DNA of 64,000 nt from Asparagopsis taxiformis (GCA_030407315.1 JALQPE010002721.1:1-64000); one strand, 5' to 3'. Positions 30,069-41,051 are shown, numbered from the stretch's first letter. The notes: generated by a model not told the origin, from the sequence alone. Translations and numbers: made by a program.

Positions 30069-30685
30069 GTGGCCGCGAAAGCATCGATCTGAGAGAATTC
30101 TTCCACATATACTGGAAACGGGACAGAAAGATATGGAACGAAACATGTACACAGACCAGACTTATGGCATTTCATTCTGCAGGATGTGGACAAGAAAACG
30201 GAACTGACGAACCCCATATTGATTATTCTAAGGAAATCCGTCCCAAAGAATCTTCACAAGAAAATTTCGATACCGATGCGTTTCTGAAGATGAGGATAGA
30301 ATATAGCAACCAAAAGGCACTGTTTGATCAAATATTTCGGTGCCTAGAGACGAGAGGACAGCACATGAGGAATTCGTTTGGTTCCCTTCTTGTATCTGTT
30401 CTATCAAATGTAACTCGAGGAGGGGATCCAGCGACCGGAATATCAGCAGGAAGCCTTCTAGAGAGCAGTACAAGAGGAGGTACTAGTACGCCCGTCGTTT
30501 CAATCCAAAGCGAAGGTGAAAATGTGTTCATTGCTGATGCAATCCGAAATCCAGCGGTAAGAATACCTGTCAATAGAGTATCAACGAGGAGAAAGAGAGG
30601 CTGTCATGAGTCTCGTGTTCGTCGTTTTAGATCGGCGTCCGCTGTTCTCTCTGGAACTAAAGGCAATGTTCCATCCGGCGATTGA
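30047..30685 (+). CDS. Second frame of the MULE, or frameshifted transposase C-terminus
   Basis: This overlaps the transposase by 22 nt in the -1 frame, starting at ATG 30047. The product of 212 residues is polar, ends in a very basic Arg-rich tail (from about 30,580) and has no recognised domain. It may be a separate accessory protein or the true C-terminus reached by a frameshift. I see no slippery heptamer in the overlap. Confidence 0.5.
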   Translation: MEIKSVLGGRESIDLREFFHIYWKRDRKIWNETCTQTRLMAFHSAGCGQENGTDEPHIDYSKEIRPKESSQENFDTDAFLKMRIEYSNQKALFDQIFRCLETRGQHMRNSFGSLLVSVLSNVTRGGDPATGISAGSLLESSTRGGTSTPVVSIQSEGENVFIADAIRNPAVRIPVNRVSTRRKRGCHESRVRRFRSASAVLSGTKGNVPSGD

Positions 30686-32067
30686 AACCATGGAGATATG
30701 TGTATTTCAAGAGCTCTTTAATTTGCCAGTGCAACCACTACAGTACATCATTAGGATGATTAGAACCAATTGATTCTCTGTTCAAACTATCCCCCTTAAG
30801 TAAACCGCCAAATTCGAAGTATTGGCCTCTTCCCATTAAAGAAGATGAATTCATGATTAGAAATGGAATCCTTTCTCGTTTTGAGTTACGGTTGGAGGAA
30901 GGACTCACCTGGATATAAACTATTGGGATGTAGTTGAAGCTTTTCACGTAAATTCAACTTCCGCTCATATGCTTTGCCACCGCAAGTTACCCATATTGCT
31001 TCATGGCTCCATAGAAATGTTTCGAAGTCGCTTGAAATCTACATGACGCTTCACGTTCGCTAATCTCTCTTCCATCTGTTCCATTGATGGAGCTTATATC
31101 TCTTGGAGGAAGCATGGACCCAAAAGAAATCAATAAAAATCATATCTGTTTTTGAAATGTTTGTGAAACAAATTTATCTCTTTAGGGTTTTCCTTTTTCG
31201 ATATTTCTCTTAGCGCTGCTGTTGAACGAAGATGAGTCTACGCAGTTTGAATTTGTATTCCACATACCCTTTCTCCGGGCGAATCAGTGAACCTGAACAA
31301 AACATGCTTCGTTTTCATGTGCCCATTCATCATACCATGAGAATCCCCCTTCCGTTTTGTATTCCAATCATTCGTTACATCTTAACAGAATTTGTAACAT
31401 TTGTCACCTTCATTCATTCTAATCTTCATACCTCATTCATCTCTTCTCATTGAAGCGAATTCAACAAGAATGAATTAACTTGGCTTCCAGCTCGTACTCC
31501 TGGGAAATGTCTTGAATTCCATCCATGTATCAACGAAGTTGCCGAAAAGCTAGATGCCACTTCCGTACAAAAACATCCCAGCTTCCGTACCGATGTTAAG
31601 ATTCGTTATACCGCCATGATACTGTTTTATGATCTTCAAGGCGATACTTCATATTCAAAGAACTTCCAACCATTTTGTAACCAAACTTGAATCAAACTGC
31701 TTCAAATACACAGCCAAGCCCAATACTTCCATTTCACTTACACCCGAAAACAGGTCCCCTCATCGTTGGCTTGTCTCTAAAAAGATATATATTACCAGCG
31801 GGAACAGAAACGAAGGAAACCAATTAGTAAGAAGAAAAATTTAGAAACATGTTAGTACCTTTCGGGGCGGTTTGTGAATTGTACTATGCCAGTTGTCAAT
31901 TGCAGTGCTCTTTTCGCTTTGTCGAGCGATACGCGTTTATTTTGTGCACAATCTAAACGCTGGGTTCACGTGATAAAGAGAGAAATGGAAGTGGAGAGGT
32001 CGATGCGCAATTGTGCGCCGAATTTGTTCCCATGCTCGTTTTTTCCGGTTTGTCCTGCGGGACGGAA
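30686..32067. other. Non-coding interior of the MULE
   Basis: I found no gene or clear repeat between the second frame and the right terminal repeat. It is AT-rich with short frames only. Confidence 0.5.
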
Positions 32068-32676
32068 AAGTATGGGAATAGCCCATAAAGCAGTGTCTGG
32101 TTCTGAACGTGTAGCTGAGAGTCGCGGGATCGGCTACGGATAACTGAGAGAGGGTTTCGGTGCGATCGATGTGGATAGTGCGGTCGGTTCCATGTATGCG
32201 CACTATTGATGACGTGTTGACCCTGAGTGGGGCGGGTCTAGTTGCTCGGACCGGGGACGTACCGGACCAAAGCAGGGAGATGACTTGGCGATGGTCGGCG
32301 GCGGTGGCGAGCGAATATTTCAGTTTTCGGGAAATGAGAAAAAGATCTCAGCCTGAAAAGGATTTTGACATTTGGAGAATTTTGGAAAATGAAATTTCGG
32401 GTTGCATAACGCAAATGTGTCACGGGAAATTGGCGTGCGGCCGGCGGCGAGATGGCCCTCAAAATGGGTTGATACGGGCGCATCGTTCCAATGGTGTTTT
32501 TTCTGCATTATTTAGAAACAGCCAATAATAATAGGGAGAATGGGGGACGAAGCAATTCTATTGGTTGAACTTCAAATGGAGGACGAAGCATTCTTATTGG
32601 TCAAAAATGAGGGCCGAACGCCGCATGAATGGCTTACAGCATACCTGTTCCACCGGGGGTGGATTGTTCGTCCCCC
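32068..32676 (-). repeat. MULE right terminal inverted repeat
   Basis: This is the reverse complement of 25386-25945 with one internal insertion of about 45 bp (roughly 32099-32149). Confidence 0.92.
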
Positions 32677-32685
32677 ACCTTTGGG
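32677..32685 (+). repeat. Right target site duplication, ACCTTTGGG
   Basis: This is an exact copy of 25377-25385. It lies in the reading frame of the interrupted host gene. Confidence 0.9.
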
Positions 32686-33260
32686 CCTTTCAGAATGTCT
32701 ACAATAGTAACAAGGTTGTCAGACAGCAAATGCTCTTGTTTCTCGTTTTTTGCAGCTAAGGTGATCTTGTGAAGCCGGGCTCGCATTTGGAAGCACCATA
32801 TGGCAGCACCCACGAAGCCCACGGCTGCTGAGACAGAATCATTCTCGGCACCTTTGCTAGCAGCCTCTTTCTTTCCCCATTCGCGCGCCTCGGAGGCGCT
32901 GGAGAACCCAGAGATTTTCTCGGCAAAGACTGATGTGTAGGCAGCATCAGCATCGATAAGCTCGTTCAGTGCGGTATTTAGAGACTCCTTGATGGCGGCT
33001 AGATTGGCGTCGGCAGCTTCAAGATCTGTTGTTTTGAAAAAGGCAACCATGTTTGTCCAGAGGGCTGAAGTACCGGCCATATCAGAGGACTGGTCTCCTT
33101 CCCATTTGTGTATGATTTCGTCTCTGTTGAACCTCATCATCTTGCTTTCGAAAAGGTCGATCCATAATGCCTCGTAGTCAGGACGAAGTATAGTGCCAAT
33201 GATTGTTCCTTCGGCCACAGCGAAGTTATAGGGCGATAGTTCTTGAGAGTAGGACTCCAT
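32677..33260 (-). pseudogene. Host gene of unknown function interrupted by the MULE (5' part)
   Basis: From ATG 33260 about 194 host-derived codons run to the target duplication, then the frame enters the element and stops after 14 more (stop at 32634). The product is mostly helical and acidic. A possible membrane or amphipathic segment 'AAVGFVGAAIWCFQMR' lies near residues 145-160 and a Lys/Glu-rich helix follows. I do not recognise a family. The duplicated 9 bp and the continuation on the far side (25376 downward) are in the same phase, which supports insertion into a coding region. A CATATAAG motif lies about 80 nt upstream of the ATG. A truncated product could still be made. Confidence 0.65.
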
Positions 33261-33337
33261 TTCTAGTTTTGGTTATTGTGTATTGGGGAAAGATGGTGAC
33301 GATAGAAAGGGCCTGAAGGAATGGAGTCACGAGGTAA

Positions 33338-33345
33338 TCTTATAT
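33338..33345 (-). promoter_or_regulatory. TATA-like motif of the interrupted gene
   Basis: CATATAAG on the minus strand, about 80 nt upstream of ATG 33260, at a position shared with several other genes here. Confidence 0.4.
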
Positions 33346-33624
33346 GCAAGCGGAGTGGTATGCTGTAGTCGATAAATCGAGGTCATCGGGAGCCGCCACA
33401 AAAGACCGCGAGAGTGTATTCCCAACAGTCCTTCAGGGACACAATAAGGGTTCTGTTAGTACGCAAATTTGCAGAAAGGGGGTGTGTCATGATTTGTCCG
33501 TGATGCTTAGGGAATCAGATAGAATACCCTACCGTCTATTGTATGATTGTATAATGCCAACTCACTGGTTGGATATGATTTATGGCATGTACAAAATATC
33601 TGCAGACCGAAAGTCTCGAGTATC
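33346..33624. other. No gene recognised
   Basis: Short stretch between the interrupted gene and the Harbinger element. No supported feature. Confidence 0.4.
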
Positions 33625-33627
33625 TGA

Positions 33628-33680
33628 GGGCCTTTCCATAGGTTTTGCACGAAAACGTGCATGAACGTGAACGAGCTTGA
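33628..33680 (+). repeat. Harbinger left terminal/subterminal repeat
   Basis: It contains the GGGCCTTTCCAT terminus, then ACGTGCATGAACGTGAACGA. The last motif, TGAACGTGAA, is repeated at the other end. Confidence 0.8.
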
Positions 33681-33922
33681 ACGCTCATAATTTGGCCAGT
33701 TATGCGGTCTCTTTAATAATAAACGTCGTAAGCAATATATTAATCGTGAACGTATGAGAACGTAAGGCGAAAGACACTTGGCGTTGAGTGGGAGGGTGGT
33801 CACTGCAAGTTCTCTCCGCGGTGATGTCAGTATCCTGTGCAACAAAACAGCATTTGTGGATGTAGTTGCAGGATACTGAAAACAAACAGTATGGCAACTG
33901 TATCCATGTGCAGTAGAAAAAG

Positions 33923-35314
33923 ATGAGACAAACACAGCTGCCGATGAACTGCACATACTATGGTCAATGTTCCGTTGTTGGTACTAAACCAGGCGTTCGT
34001 CCGACACTCAGGCACATCATGGAGCTTTCCCCGACAAGTTTGATATTATCAGAAAATGAATTCGAAGATAATGGCGAAGACGATATTCTCTTCCTTCGTT
34101 TCTTGTGGTACGGGCTTCAACACCGACGGGCAAGGAGTGCAGCAAATTCACGAAATATTCAAAGGACGACTGGCAAACTACCGCGCTTCCGAATACTTTC
34201 TTTCCAATATGTAACAAGTATGCTGAATGAGAGAGAGTTCTGCACAACATTCCGAGTCTCCCGTACTAGTTTTCAAAATCTTTTGAGTATGGTGGAAGAG
34301 TATCAGAATGATGGAGAAACGGAAAAATGTATGGCTTACTGCGAAGTACCCTTGGATATATGTTTGGCTATTACACTTCGTATGTTAGCAGGAGGAAGCT
34401 ACTTGGATTTAAAACTGTGCTACCGGATTGGAAAGAGTGCAGTTTACAAGCTATTCCACGAAATGTGTGAGCAGCTGATGGAAGTTCTTCCCCTTGAAGG
34501 GCTTCCTGGAGATATAAAAGAGCTGGAAACACTATCGTATAACTTCAAAGCGTCACGAAGAAAAGTGAACCCATTGACGGGCTTTGTCGGTGCATTAGAT
34601 GGCATCTCCGTGAAAATAGCTAAGCCACACGTGGAAGAACGTCCAGCAGCCTACTATTGTAGGAAAGGATACTACGCATTGCCAGTGCAGGCATTAGTGG
34701 ATGCAGATTACCGTTTCAGGTCATATTCTGCTCGCTGTGTGGGGTCAACCCACGACGCTCTAGCTCACTCCGTGTCTGGACTTGCAGAACACATACAGAA
34801 TGGCGGGATACCAATGGAATTCTGGATATGTGGTGACGAAGCGTACCTTTGTAGCGAATGGCTTATAACACCATATCCCAAATCACAAAGCGGTGAAAAG
34901 GAAGAGAATTTCAACTACTTCTTATCTTCAAACAGGGTGCACGTAGAACAAGCGTTTGGACATTTAACAGCTCGATGGAGAGTGCTCAAGTCTGGATTGG
35001 AGTTTTCTCTACAAAGAAACTCTCGAATTATATGCTTATGCATGAAGCTTCACAACTTCTGCATCGATAATAATGATAGAGTAGCGCATCATAATGCGAG
35101 GACGGTTTCAGAGCTTGCGATGCTCTCTGCGGAAATTGATCTCTGGAAATATGAATGTAGAACACTAGAACAAGATCAGATGGATGTAGGGCAGTCGAGG
35201 CCAGGGAGTTCAAGGGTTGCTTCAACGAAAAGAGATTTGCTCAGAGATCTTGTCTGGGCTAGTGGCTGTAGACGTCCAGAAGAATTCATCGAATCTATTG
35301 TTGACAGCGGATAA
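33923..35314 (+). CDS. PIF/Harbinger transposase (DDE_4 nuclease)
   Basis: An intact frame of 463 residues. The N-terminal half is a helix-turn-helix region ('LRMLAGGSYLDLKLCYRIGKSAVYKLFHEM', near residues 150-180). The HARBI1/DDE_4 core shows Asp in 'GALDGISVKI' (~228), Asp in the 'ICGDEAYL' block (~300) and Glu in 'VHVEQAFGHLTARW' (~335), followed by 'RIICLCMKLHNFCID', a family hallmark. It cuts and joins the element together with the second protein encoded opposite. No breaks are seen, so it may be active. Confidence 0.92.
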   Translation: MRQTQLPMNCTYYGQCSVVGTKPGVRPTLRHIMELSPTSLILSENEFEDNGEDDILFLRFLWYGLQHRRARSAANSRNIQRTTGKLPRFRILSFQYVTSMLNEREFCTTFRVSRTSFQNLLSMVEEYQNDGETEKCMAYCEVPLDICLAITLRMLAGGSYLDLKLCYRIGKSAVYKLFHEMCEQLMEVLPLEGLPGDIKELETLSYNFKASRRKVNPLTGFVGALDGISVKIAKPHVEERPAAYYCRKGYYALPVQALVDADYRFRSYSARCVGSTHDALAHSVSGLAEHIQNGGIPMEFWICGDEAYLCSEWLITPYPKSQSGEKEENFNYFLSSNRVHVEQAFGHLTARWRVLKSGLEFSLQRNSRIICLCMKLHNFCIDNNDRVAHHNARTVSELAMLSAEIDLWKYECRTLEQDQMDVGQSRPGSSRVASTKRDLLRDLVWASGCRRPEEFIESIVDSG

Positions 35315-35503
35315 ATGGAGTAAACGTCCTCAGATCCTTTTAAAGAAATCTTACCAACTGTGTGATAGCATTGATGAAATAAATTTGATAGAAACATGGT
35401 TTCTAAAAGCGATTGATATGAATGAACTATATGCTTTCAACTTTAGAACAGACGAGAAAGACATTACATCGTAACAATGTAGAGAATCATAAACCTTTCT
35501 AAC

Positions 35504-37132
35504 CTATTTTTCTGCTTCTGACATCATTTTGAAGTATCGTTCTTCCATGTTGTCGAAATGTCTTTGTGCCGCGGCAACGAACCTCGCATTGCCAGACTCT
35601 TTAGCTCTTTCGAGAGTTATAGCTGCCTTTGATACAAGAGACATTATTTTGTCTTCCTGTTCTGCTGCAGTTACCATGCCGCTCAATTCCTTGTATCCCC
35701 CACTCGTACTATGTTCATTTGAACTTCGCACGTTTTCATCTACTGCTTTTCGGCTTTTTATGGCACCTTGTAGCTGCATAATTCTCAAATCTGTGAGCTC
35801 CGCCATTTTGTTACATGTTTTTTCAAATTGCTCACCACCACTCCCAACTTCAGCATCTACGCTGCGCCGTTTGTGTTTTAACATAGAGTTTTGTGGTGAA
35901 TCACATAATGTTCTCTTATTTGCCTTAGTACTCTCACCATTTGTACCACATGCGGCAGATCCACACTCGTCGTATCCGATTTCATCGTTTCCTTTCGTAT
36001 CTATTGTCTTACATACTAGACGGAGAAATGAGTCATCTGCGCTTTGTGATCCTAGTCTAGCAACTGTGAACATTATATACGCGCGCTTACCACCTGCAGA
36101 TAATTCTCCATTTGCAAGTCGACGCAAGAAGTTTGGGAAGCATAGCGTCTCATTCTGGCCAGATTGCTGCCATCGCTTCATTGGGGCCGTGAATGCTGAA
36201 CGCCCATCAAGAAAGGCGTCTTTGAGTTTGGAAGCTTCTCGATACGATTTAGGTTTGAGGTCCGCCTCCAGTCCGTCTATTCTTCCTCTGAAATCTTCTT
36301 TGGCTGCTATTTCATCGTTATTAAACTGGCTCTCGACTACCTCCCAGAACGAGTCTCTGGAAATTTTTCGGTCTAGCTGGTTCCTATTCAGTGTGCTTTC
36401 TGTAGCTTGCATCACTGCAGCACGTGTTTTTTGGTCATCTCGCAAGATTACCATCAGTCTTGCAAACTCATGCAGAGTAAAAGGGCTACTGTCATTCTTT
36501 CCTTGCACATTCTTTGTTGAAGACAGAGGAGATATATCAATTACTTCATTAGATTCATGATTACTCAACCAATCATGCTTGTCTCCGTTACCCTTTCTTT
36601 TCTTCCAAGCCTTTCGGAGCTGATGGGATTCGGGACCACTGAGCACTTCAAGCATCTCTTCCATTGATGGTGCTCTGAATACAATCTCAGGACACTTGTT
36701 AATGTTCTTCAAGAACCGATTGGTGTCCCTGCACTCGGTATTTTCCGATAGGATGTCCGACAGAGACTTTCCAGACGTATGCAGAAGGTAGATCTTTATC
36801 ATGGCTCTTGCGATGAGCACATTTTTGACACCTCCAACTCGCATGTTCCATCCTCTGTTTATATCGCGCAGTTCACGATGAGTACACTCACACAAATACG
36901 AATACAATATGTCCAAACTGTCTGTGGGGTCGCCGAATGGTTCCGAACCTTTCAGATATCTGGGATTGACTGAGATTGAAATGGAATCATTACGGACTTC
37001 GTTTTGTCGATCTGTACCATTTTCAATAACGTCACGAATATCCATTACAAGACTGGATGTGGAGAAGGGCAATGACGAACTAATAGAACAGAAACAGGAA
37101 AGATGGTCCTCTGTGTGATGTTTACATGGCAT
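35504..37132 (-). CDS. PIF/Harbinger accessory protein (Myb-like protein position)
   Basis: An intact frame of 542 residues, convergent with the transposase. It starts with a Cys/His cluster (residues 3-16), has a central Asp/Ser-rich region and ends in a long helical Glu/Lys-rich segment ('NMEERYFKMMSE'). In this superfamily the second gene encodes a DNA-binding Myb/SANT-like partner needed for nuclear import and transposition. I do not see a clear Myb tryptophan pattern, so the role is inferred from position. Confidence 0.7.
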   Translation of the reverse strand: MPCKHHTEDHLSCFCSISSSLPFSTSSLVMDIRDVIENGTDRQNEVRNDSISISVNPRYLKGSEPFGDPTDSLDILYSYLCECTHRELRDINRGWNMRVGGVKNVLIARAMIKIYLLHTSGKSLSDILSENTECRDTNRFLKNINKCPEIVFRAPSMEEMLEVLSGPESHQLRKAWKKRKGNGDKHDWLSNHESNEVIDISPLSSTKNVQGKNDSSPFTLHEFARLMVILRDDQKTRAAVMQATESTLNRNQLDRKISRDSFWEVVESQFNNDEIAAKEDFRGRIDGLEADLKPKSYREASKLKDAFLDGRSAFTAPMKRWQQSGQNETLCFPNFLRRLANGELSAGGKRAYIMFTVARLGSQSADDSFLRLVCKTIDTKGNDEIGYDECGSAACGTNGESTKANKRTLCDSPQNSMLKHKRRSVDAEVGSGGEQFEKTCNKMAELTDLRIMQLQGAIKSRKAVDENVRSSNEHSTSGGYKELSGMVTAAEQEDKIMSLVSKAAITLERAKESGNARFVAAAQRHFDNMEERYFKMMSEAEK

Positions 37133-37669
37133 TGTTTTCTTATTTTGTTGCAGTTGGCCAATGCTTTGCTAGGACGCAACCAATGTTGGTCTACAGAGGC
37201 ACGGAACCTGCGAAATTCACTAGGTTATGCCAGTTTTGCTGGTATCGAGGTATAGCTTTACGCAATGAGGAAAAAATGAATTCCAAGACAAAACCAGATT
37301 CGTGAATACATAGCGAATAGGATCCTGACCTCAAATTATTCAACTTGCGGACATTGCGGAAGAATCGTCCAGCCGACACGAGTTAGAGAATATCTGAACA
37401 AATTACCTGTAGTTGGTGAACAAAATAGAGTATCCAAGTGCAGCTGCACTTAGCCGTGACTCACGACGAATGGAACAGTAGCCGTCGGACGGCTACTATA
37501 TGTGAACAAAATAGATATGAAAGTTCCATTCGTCGTAGGCCAAGTGGCGAGAGACAACGCCATTCTGGCTTCTGAGACGTTAACATTACGTGCAAATCTG
37601 TCGGTTATGACAACCTTGCTGACGCTTCTTGACGCTTTCTCGACCAACCACAGAGCTGTTTTCTGTATG

Positions 37670-37721
37670 CTTACACTTGTTCACGTTCATTCACGTTCAT
37701 GCAAAACCGATGGAAAGCGCC
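37670..37721 (-). repeat. Harbinger right terminal/subterminal repeat
   Basis: Inverted partner of the left end; contains two copies of TTCACGTTCA and the GATGGAAAGCGCC terminus. Confidence 0.8.
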
Positions 37722-37853
37722 TGATCGGCAATCTTTCGCTCGTATACAGCTCTTTTTATTATCTTACGTCAACACCCGTTTTATTTATGATATCGTCAAG
37801 GAGTATGTAGATACCACATGTTCAACAGGGAATTTTCAATGGCTAAAAGTTCA

Positions 37854-39026
37854 TTACCTCGTCCAGAACACCACACACTTGTTTGCTGACTTGCTCACAT
37901 GCTCGTTCGAAATCACATGCCCCGCATTGTTCAGTAACTGGAACTGGGTGAAGAACACACGAACACATCTGCGGCGCGAAACACTCAACTGATCGCCCGT
38001 AAACGTCTGATGTCCGATCCCTGATCCGCCAGCCATGCCCACTTTCCTTGGCATGACGTAGAACGGCTTGAAATGTGTCGGCGTCAATCGCGGATTTCCA
38101 AACAGTGTAATGTTTCTCGCACTTCCATCGCGCTGAATAAATTCTGGAATTACTTCATTCGTGTTCAGAACACCCAGCCTTTCATTAGGACGCTTGGAAA
38201 CAATCCTCTTCGTAAAGTTAACATCCGCTTGTACGCCAATTTCAAATGTGCGCAACGAGCGTGACCCCTCGAATCGGAAGTCACATCCATCAAATGCCCG
38301 TTGACATCCGGACCGTGTAGGCGCCGCCGTCGTTGTGGTTGTTGTCGGTGCAGCCGTAGGACGCATCGGCATCATATTGGCGACCGAGCATGACGTTTCA
38401 GCAACGCGTACGACTTCCGACGGCAGGGTGTCAAACGTCGATGTAATGAAGAAACGAGGTCGTGTAGCAATGCTTCTCAGGAAGTCAGCATCAATTCCAT
38501 TTCCAACTCCGACTGTCACCAATGCAATTCCAGCTGCATTGATCTCAGCGGCGACACCGTTGTCACTTCCCTGCCCGTCCGTGATGAGGACAATAACACG
38601 GTTTCCAGGATTATCCAACACCTGATCGCGGCACGCACCCAAACCCGCGGCGATGTTAGTGCCCCCACCGACGTTAATGGACGCTTCAACGGACTGGATG
38701 AACCTGGTCAGATTGCGAGTGTCCGTTTGGATTGGCTGTGCTGCGGAGCTGAAACCATAGGCGGAGTAGAGAGTGTCCAGCGTACGGCGCGCGATCTGGC
38801 GGGAGATGCCAACAACGAATTGCTGCGCGATGGCGTATTCATCGGCGGAAATGGATCCACTACGGTCAATGGCGAAGCATACACTGTTGATCGGGCAGGA
38901 GGAGTTCACAGGTCTCGGAAGAGGTACCGGTGTTGCGTCTGCTTGACGAGAGATTTGTGAAAGAGGAACTGCGCAGTACGCGAGCGTCAGAAGAGTTGCG
39001 ACGACCAAGGTGTGAAGAACTGTCAT
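37854..39026 (-). CDS. Secreted von Willebrand factor A-domain protein
   Basis: The protein has 390 residues. The first ~19 form a signal peptide ('HTLVVATLLTLAYCA'). Residues ~48-215 are a vWA domain with a complete metal-ion site: 'DRSGS' , the Thr in 'GGGTNIAAGL' and the Asp in 'LITDGQGSD'. A Thr-rich linker follows (~222-235) and then a Cys-containing C-terminal domain that I do not recognise. Extracellular adhesion or cell-wall function is likely from the family. The stop codon is about 130 bp beyond the Harbinger end, so the coding region was not hit. Confidence 0.88.
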   Translation of the reverse strand: MTVLHTLVVATLLTLAYCAVPLSQISRQADATPVPLPRPVNSSCPINSVCFAIDRSGSISADEYAIAQQFVVGISRQIARRTLDTLYSAYGFSSAAQPIQTDTRNLTRFIQSVEASINVGGGTNIAAGLGACRDQVLDNPGNRVIVLITDGQGSDNGVAAEINAAGIALVTVGVGNGIDADFLRSIATRPRFFITSTFDTLPSEVVRVAETSCSVANMMPMRPTAAPTTTTTTAAPTRSGCQRAFDGCDFRFEGSRSLRTFEIGVQADVNFTKRIVSKRPNERLGVLNTNEVIPEFIQRDGSARNITLFGNPRLTPTHFKPFYVMPRKVGMAGGSGIGHQTFTGDQLSVSRRRCVRVFFTQFQLLNNAGHVISNEHVSKSANKCVVFWTR

Positions 39027-39085
39027 TTTGGAGTGGTGATTGTCTGTGCTGGCTGGAAAAGTGGCTGATGCTCATGTTGGGTCGG

Positions 39086-39092
39086 TTTTATA
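39086..39092 (-). promoter_or_regulatory. TATA-like motif (TATAAAA) of the vWA gene
   Basis: TATAAAA on the minus strand, about 60 nt upstream of ATG 39026. Confidence 0.5.
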
Positions 39093-41051
39093 GTGTTTGG
39101 GAATGAGGAATTTAAGGGCGGTAGTTGTTTGGCTGCATACAACGTTGGTGTGTAGTCACGAGATGTCGCTGTGTTTAGGTGATCTAAGGTGACGAAGTAT
39201 TGTATGAAAACGTACAGAAGAGCACGATACAGAGAGGTTTCAGGAGCCGTAAGCGAATTCATCGGTGTTGTAAAGTGATCGATCAGTACGTGTTCAGAAG
39301 ATCACGAGTGTAAAGAGGAGGGCGAATTTACGTGGCGCTCATCGCCCCCACGCATATTCAACGTAGGAGCAGATGAGTGACATAGCATTGGTTGTACATA
39401 AAGAAGGTTTCGTTGGAGGCATTGTTGACTTTGTGATGTCTATGTTGAGAAAATACAGCGATTCCCGGATGTCGACAAACAACGCAACTCTTCAACAGCG
39501 TATTAATGGCCCATTTGGGTACGGTAGATGGGTAGGATTTTTTTTGCACAGTGGGATACATGTGTATAATGTGTGCGAACTGATAGCGTCAGAACGTTGT
39601 CGTTTGGCCCTTACTGTTGGAATTCAAGCATCGGTGTAATATCATTTGCCAACCATACAACATCAACACAAATTAAGCGGGAACCATGCAGTCAAATCAG
39701 CGGGGCGCGATAGGTATAGGACTTGTTTCTTTGAAATGTTGTAAACTGACGCATGCTGCCCGTGCGTGTCTGAAAAGCGGAATGATAAATATAGGTGTGC
39801 GGGTGAAGCGATTGAGAGCCGACTGCATCCAGCAAGGGGAGTGTTGTATTGGCGGCAAGTGAAAGAAAATCTGTACGTTGCAGGTGACACGAAAATTCTA
39901 GTCTCTGAGAAATTAGGAGCGGAGCGGTAGACGAAGATGAGGACTTTTCTTTCTCCCGCTCAACTTTTTCAATAGACGATTTCTGGTGTTGCCATATGGG
40001 AATTTTTGTGGCGCGTTTTGTTCCGCAGGCGGTGCCAGTATGGAGCCGAGTTTTGGCATACCTACGCCTGGGGGCAACTGGGTTACGATCTTACAGCGTA
40101 ATTGTTAGGGCTAGAGAAGTAGAAGTTTTGCTCGAAAGTTTAATTGTGTGACGTAACGCGCTGTGGTAAAATACAGTTGTCCCCGAATCGAGATCCTGAG
40201 ATATGCTGCTGCACTGCGCGAGATTTTGCGCTCAAATCTCATATGGCTGTCGTTCGATGGAGCAACATGCGGACGCCAAAGACAGATGAAATGCTGCGGC
40301 CTCAGCTTAGCTGCAAGCAATTGTACAGTCGGCAAGAACAGGGGGACATCCGTAAGACTCGTCCTTTTGGATACCAGCTTACATGAGGACCGATGTGTGA
40401 TGATTTCATAACGGGTCGCTGACCAACACAAATGCTGCGTAGGATGACGTCACTGGTGAACACTGTACTCGAGTAATTATCCATCAAGTACTCAAATAAA
40501 TTTTCCTACCTGTAATTTGCAATTACGTCGTCTCCTCGCCGTGGGATACAAGATTGTGATAATATCTGGCTTGAACAGCCAACAGAAACGTGTCCAAGCA
40601 AGCTATCTCGCCCGTCGTCCCCGACGAGGCGGCACAGAAACGCGCAATGATAGTATGCTTCCACATCGCGACGCACTTGGTCCATCTCGGTCCAGATCAA
40701 TGACGAATGGTCTCAAAGTGAAAGTTGAACAATCCCGCGGCCCATCAGATTCTGGCGTTCCGCCACTGGGAATCTACAACATCCGCCTCCATGTCCAAAA
40801 TAAATCAGATAGTGGTCCGTTCTGTGCAAACCCTACGCGACGTGTTCGACCGGACATGTTTCATTTGTAGACCATCCCTACGCTGGTGCCTCTCGTTGAC
40901 GAGCTACCGTTCGCCCAGATGAACTCTGGATATATCCCCGCCCAACCGGCCACCCTTTGAGTCACTCGTCCGTGTTCCCCCCTTATAACATGCACCTCCT
41001 GTTCTCAGATCCCATCACACATTCGTCTTTACATATCGTTTCCACTCCAAC
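39093..41051. other. Intergenic; no gene recognised
   Basis: This is about 2 kb between two divergent host genes. It has short frames on both strands but none with a recognised motif, signal peptide or repeat. The part nearest 41 kb should hold the promoter of the transporter gene. Confidence 0.45.

Larger units (their letters stand above)
25386..32676 (+). mobile_element. Mutator-like element (MULE) with ULP1-transposase fusion
   Basis: This is a complete 7,291-bp element with long terminal inverted repeats (about 560 bp left, about 610 bp right) starting GGGG(A/G)ACGAACAATC. It is flanked by an exact 9-bp duplication. It carries a transposase-protease gene (26,079-30,068) and a second small frame (30,047-30,685), and about 1.4 kb of non-coding DNA before the right repeat. 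It sits inside a host open reading frame. Confidence 0.93.
33628..37721 (+). mobile_element. PIF/Harbinger DNA transposon
   Basis: A complete 4,094-bp element. The ends are inverted: GGGCCTTTCCATAGGTTTTGCA on the left against the reverse complement starting GGCGCTTTCCATCGG on the right, followed inward by repeats of TGAACGTGAA on both sides. The flanks are TGA at 33625-33627 and TGA at 37722-37724. PIF/Harbinger elements make 3-bp duplications, usually TWA, and have GG(G/C)C ends. It has two convergent genes, as is usual for the superfamily. Confidence 0.88.

Noticed and set aside
35529..36560. 343-codon plus-strand frame opposite the Harbinger accessory gene
   Set aside because: Shadow frame; its composition (Ser/Leu-rich, no motifs) and position within the other gene fit a mirror.
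38335..38625. Plus-strand frame inside the vWA gene
   Set aside because: Shadow of the vWA coding sequence.
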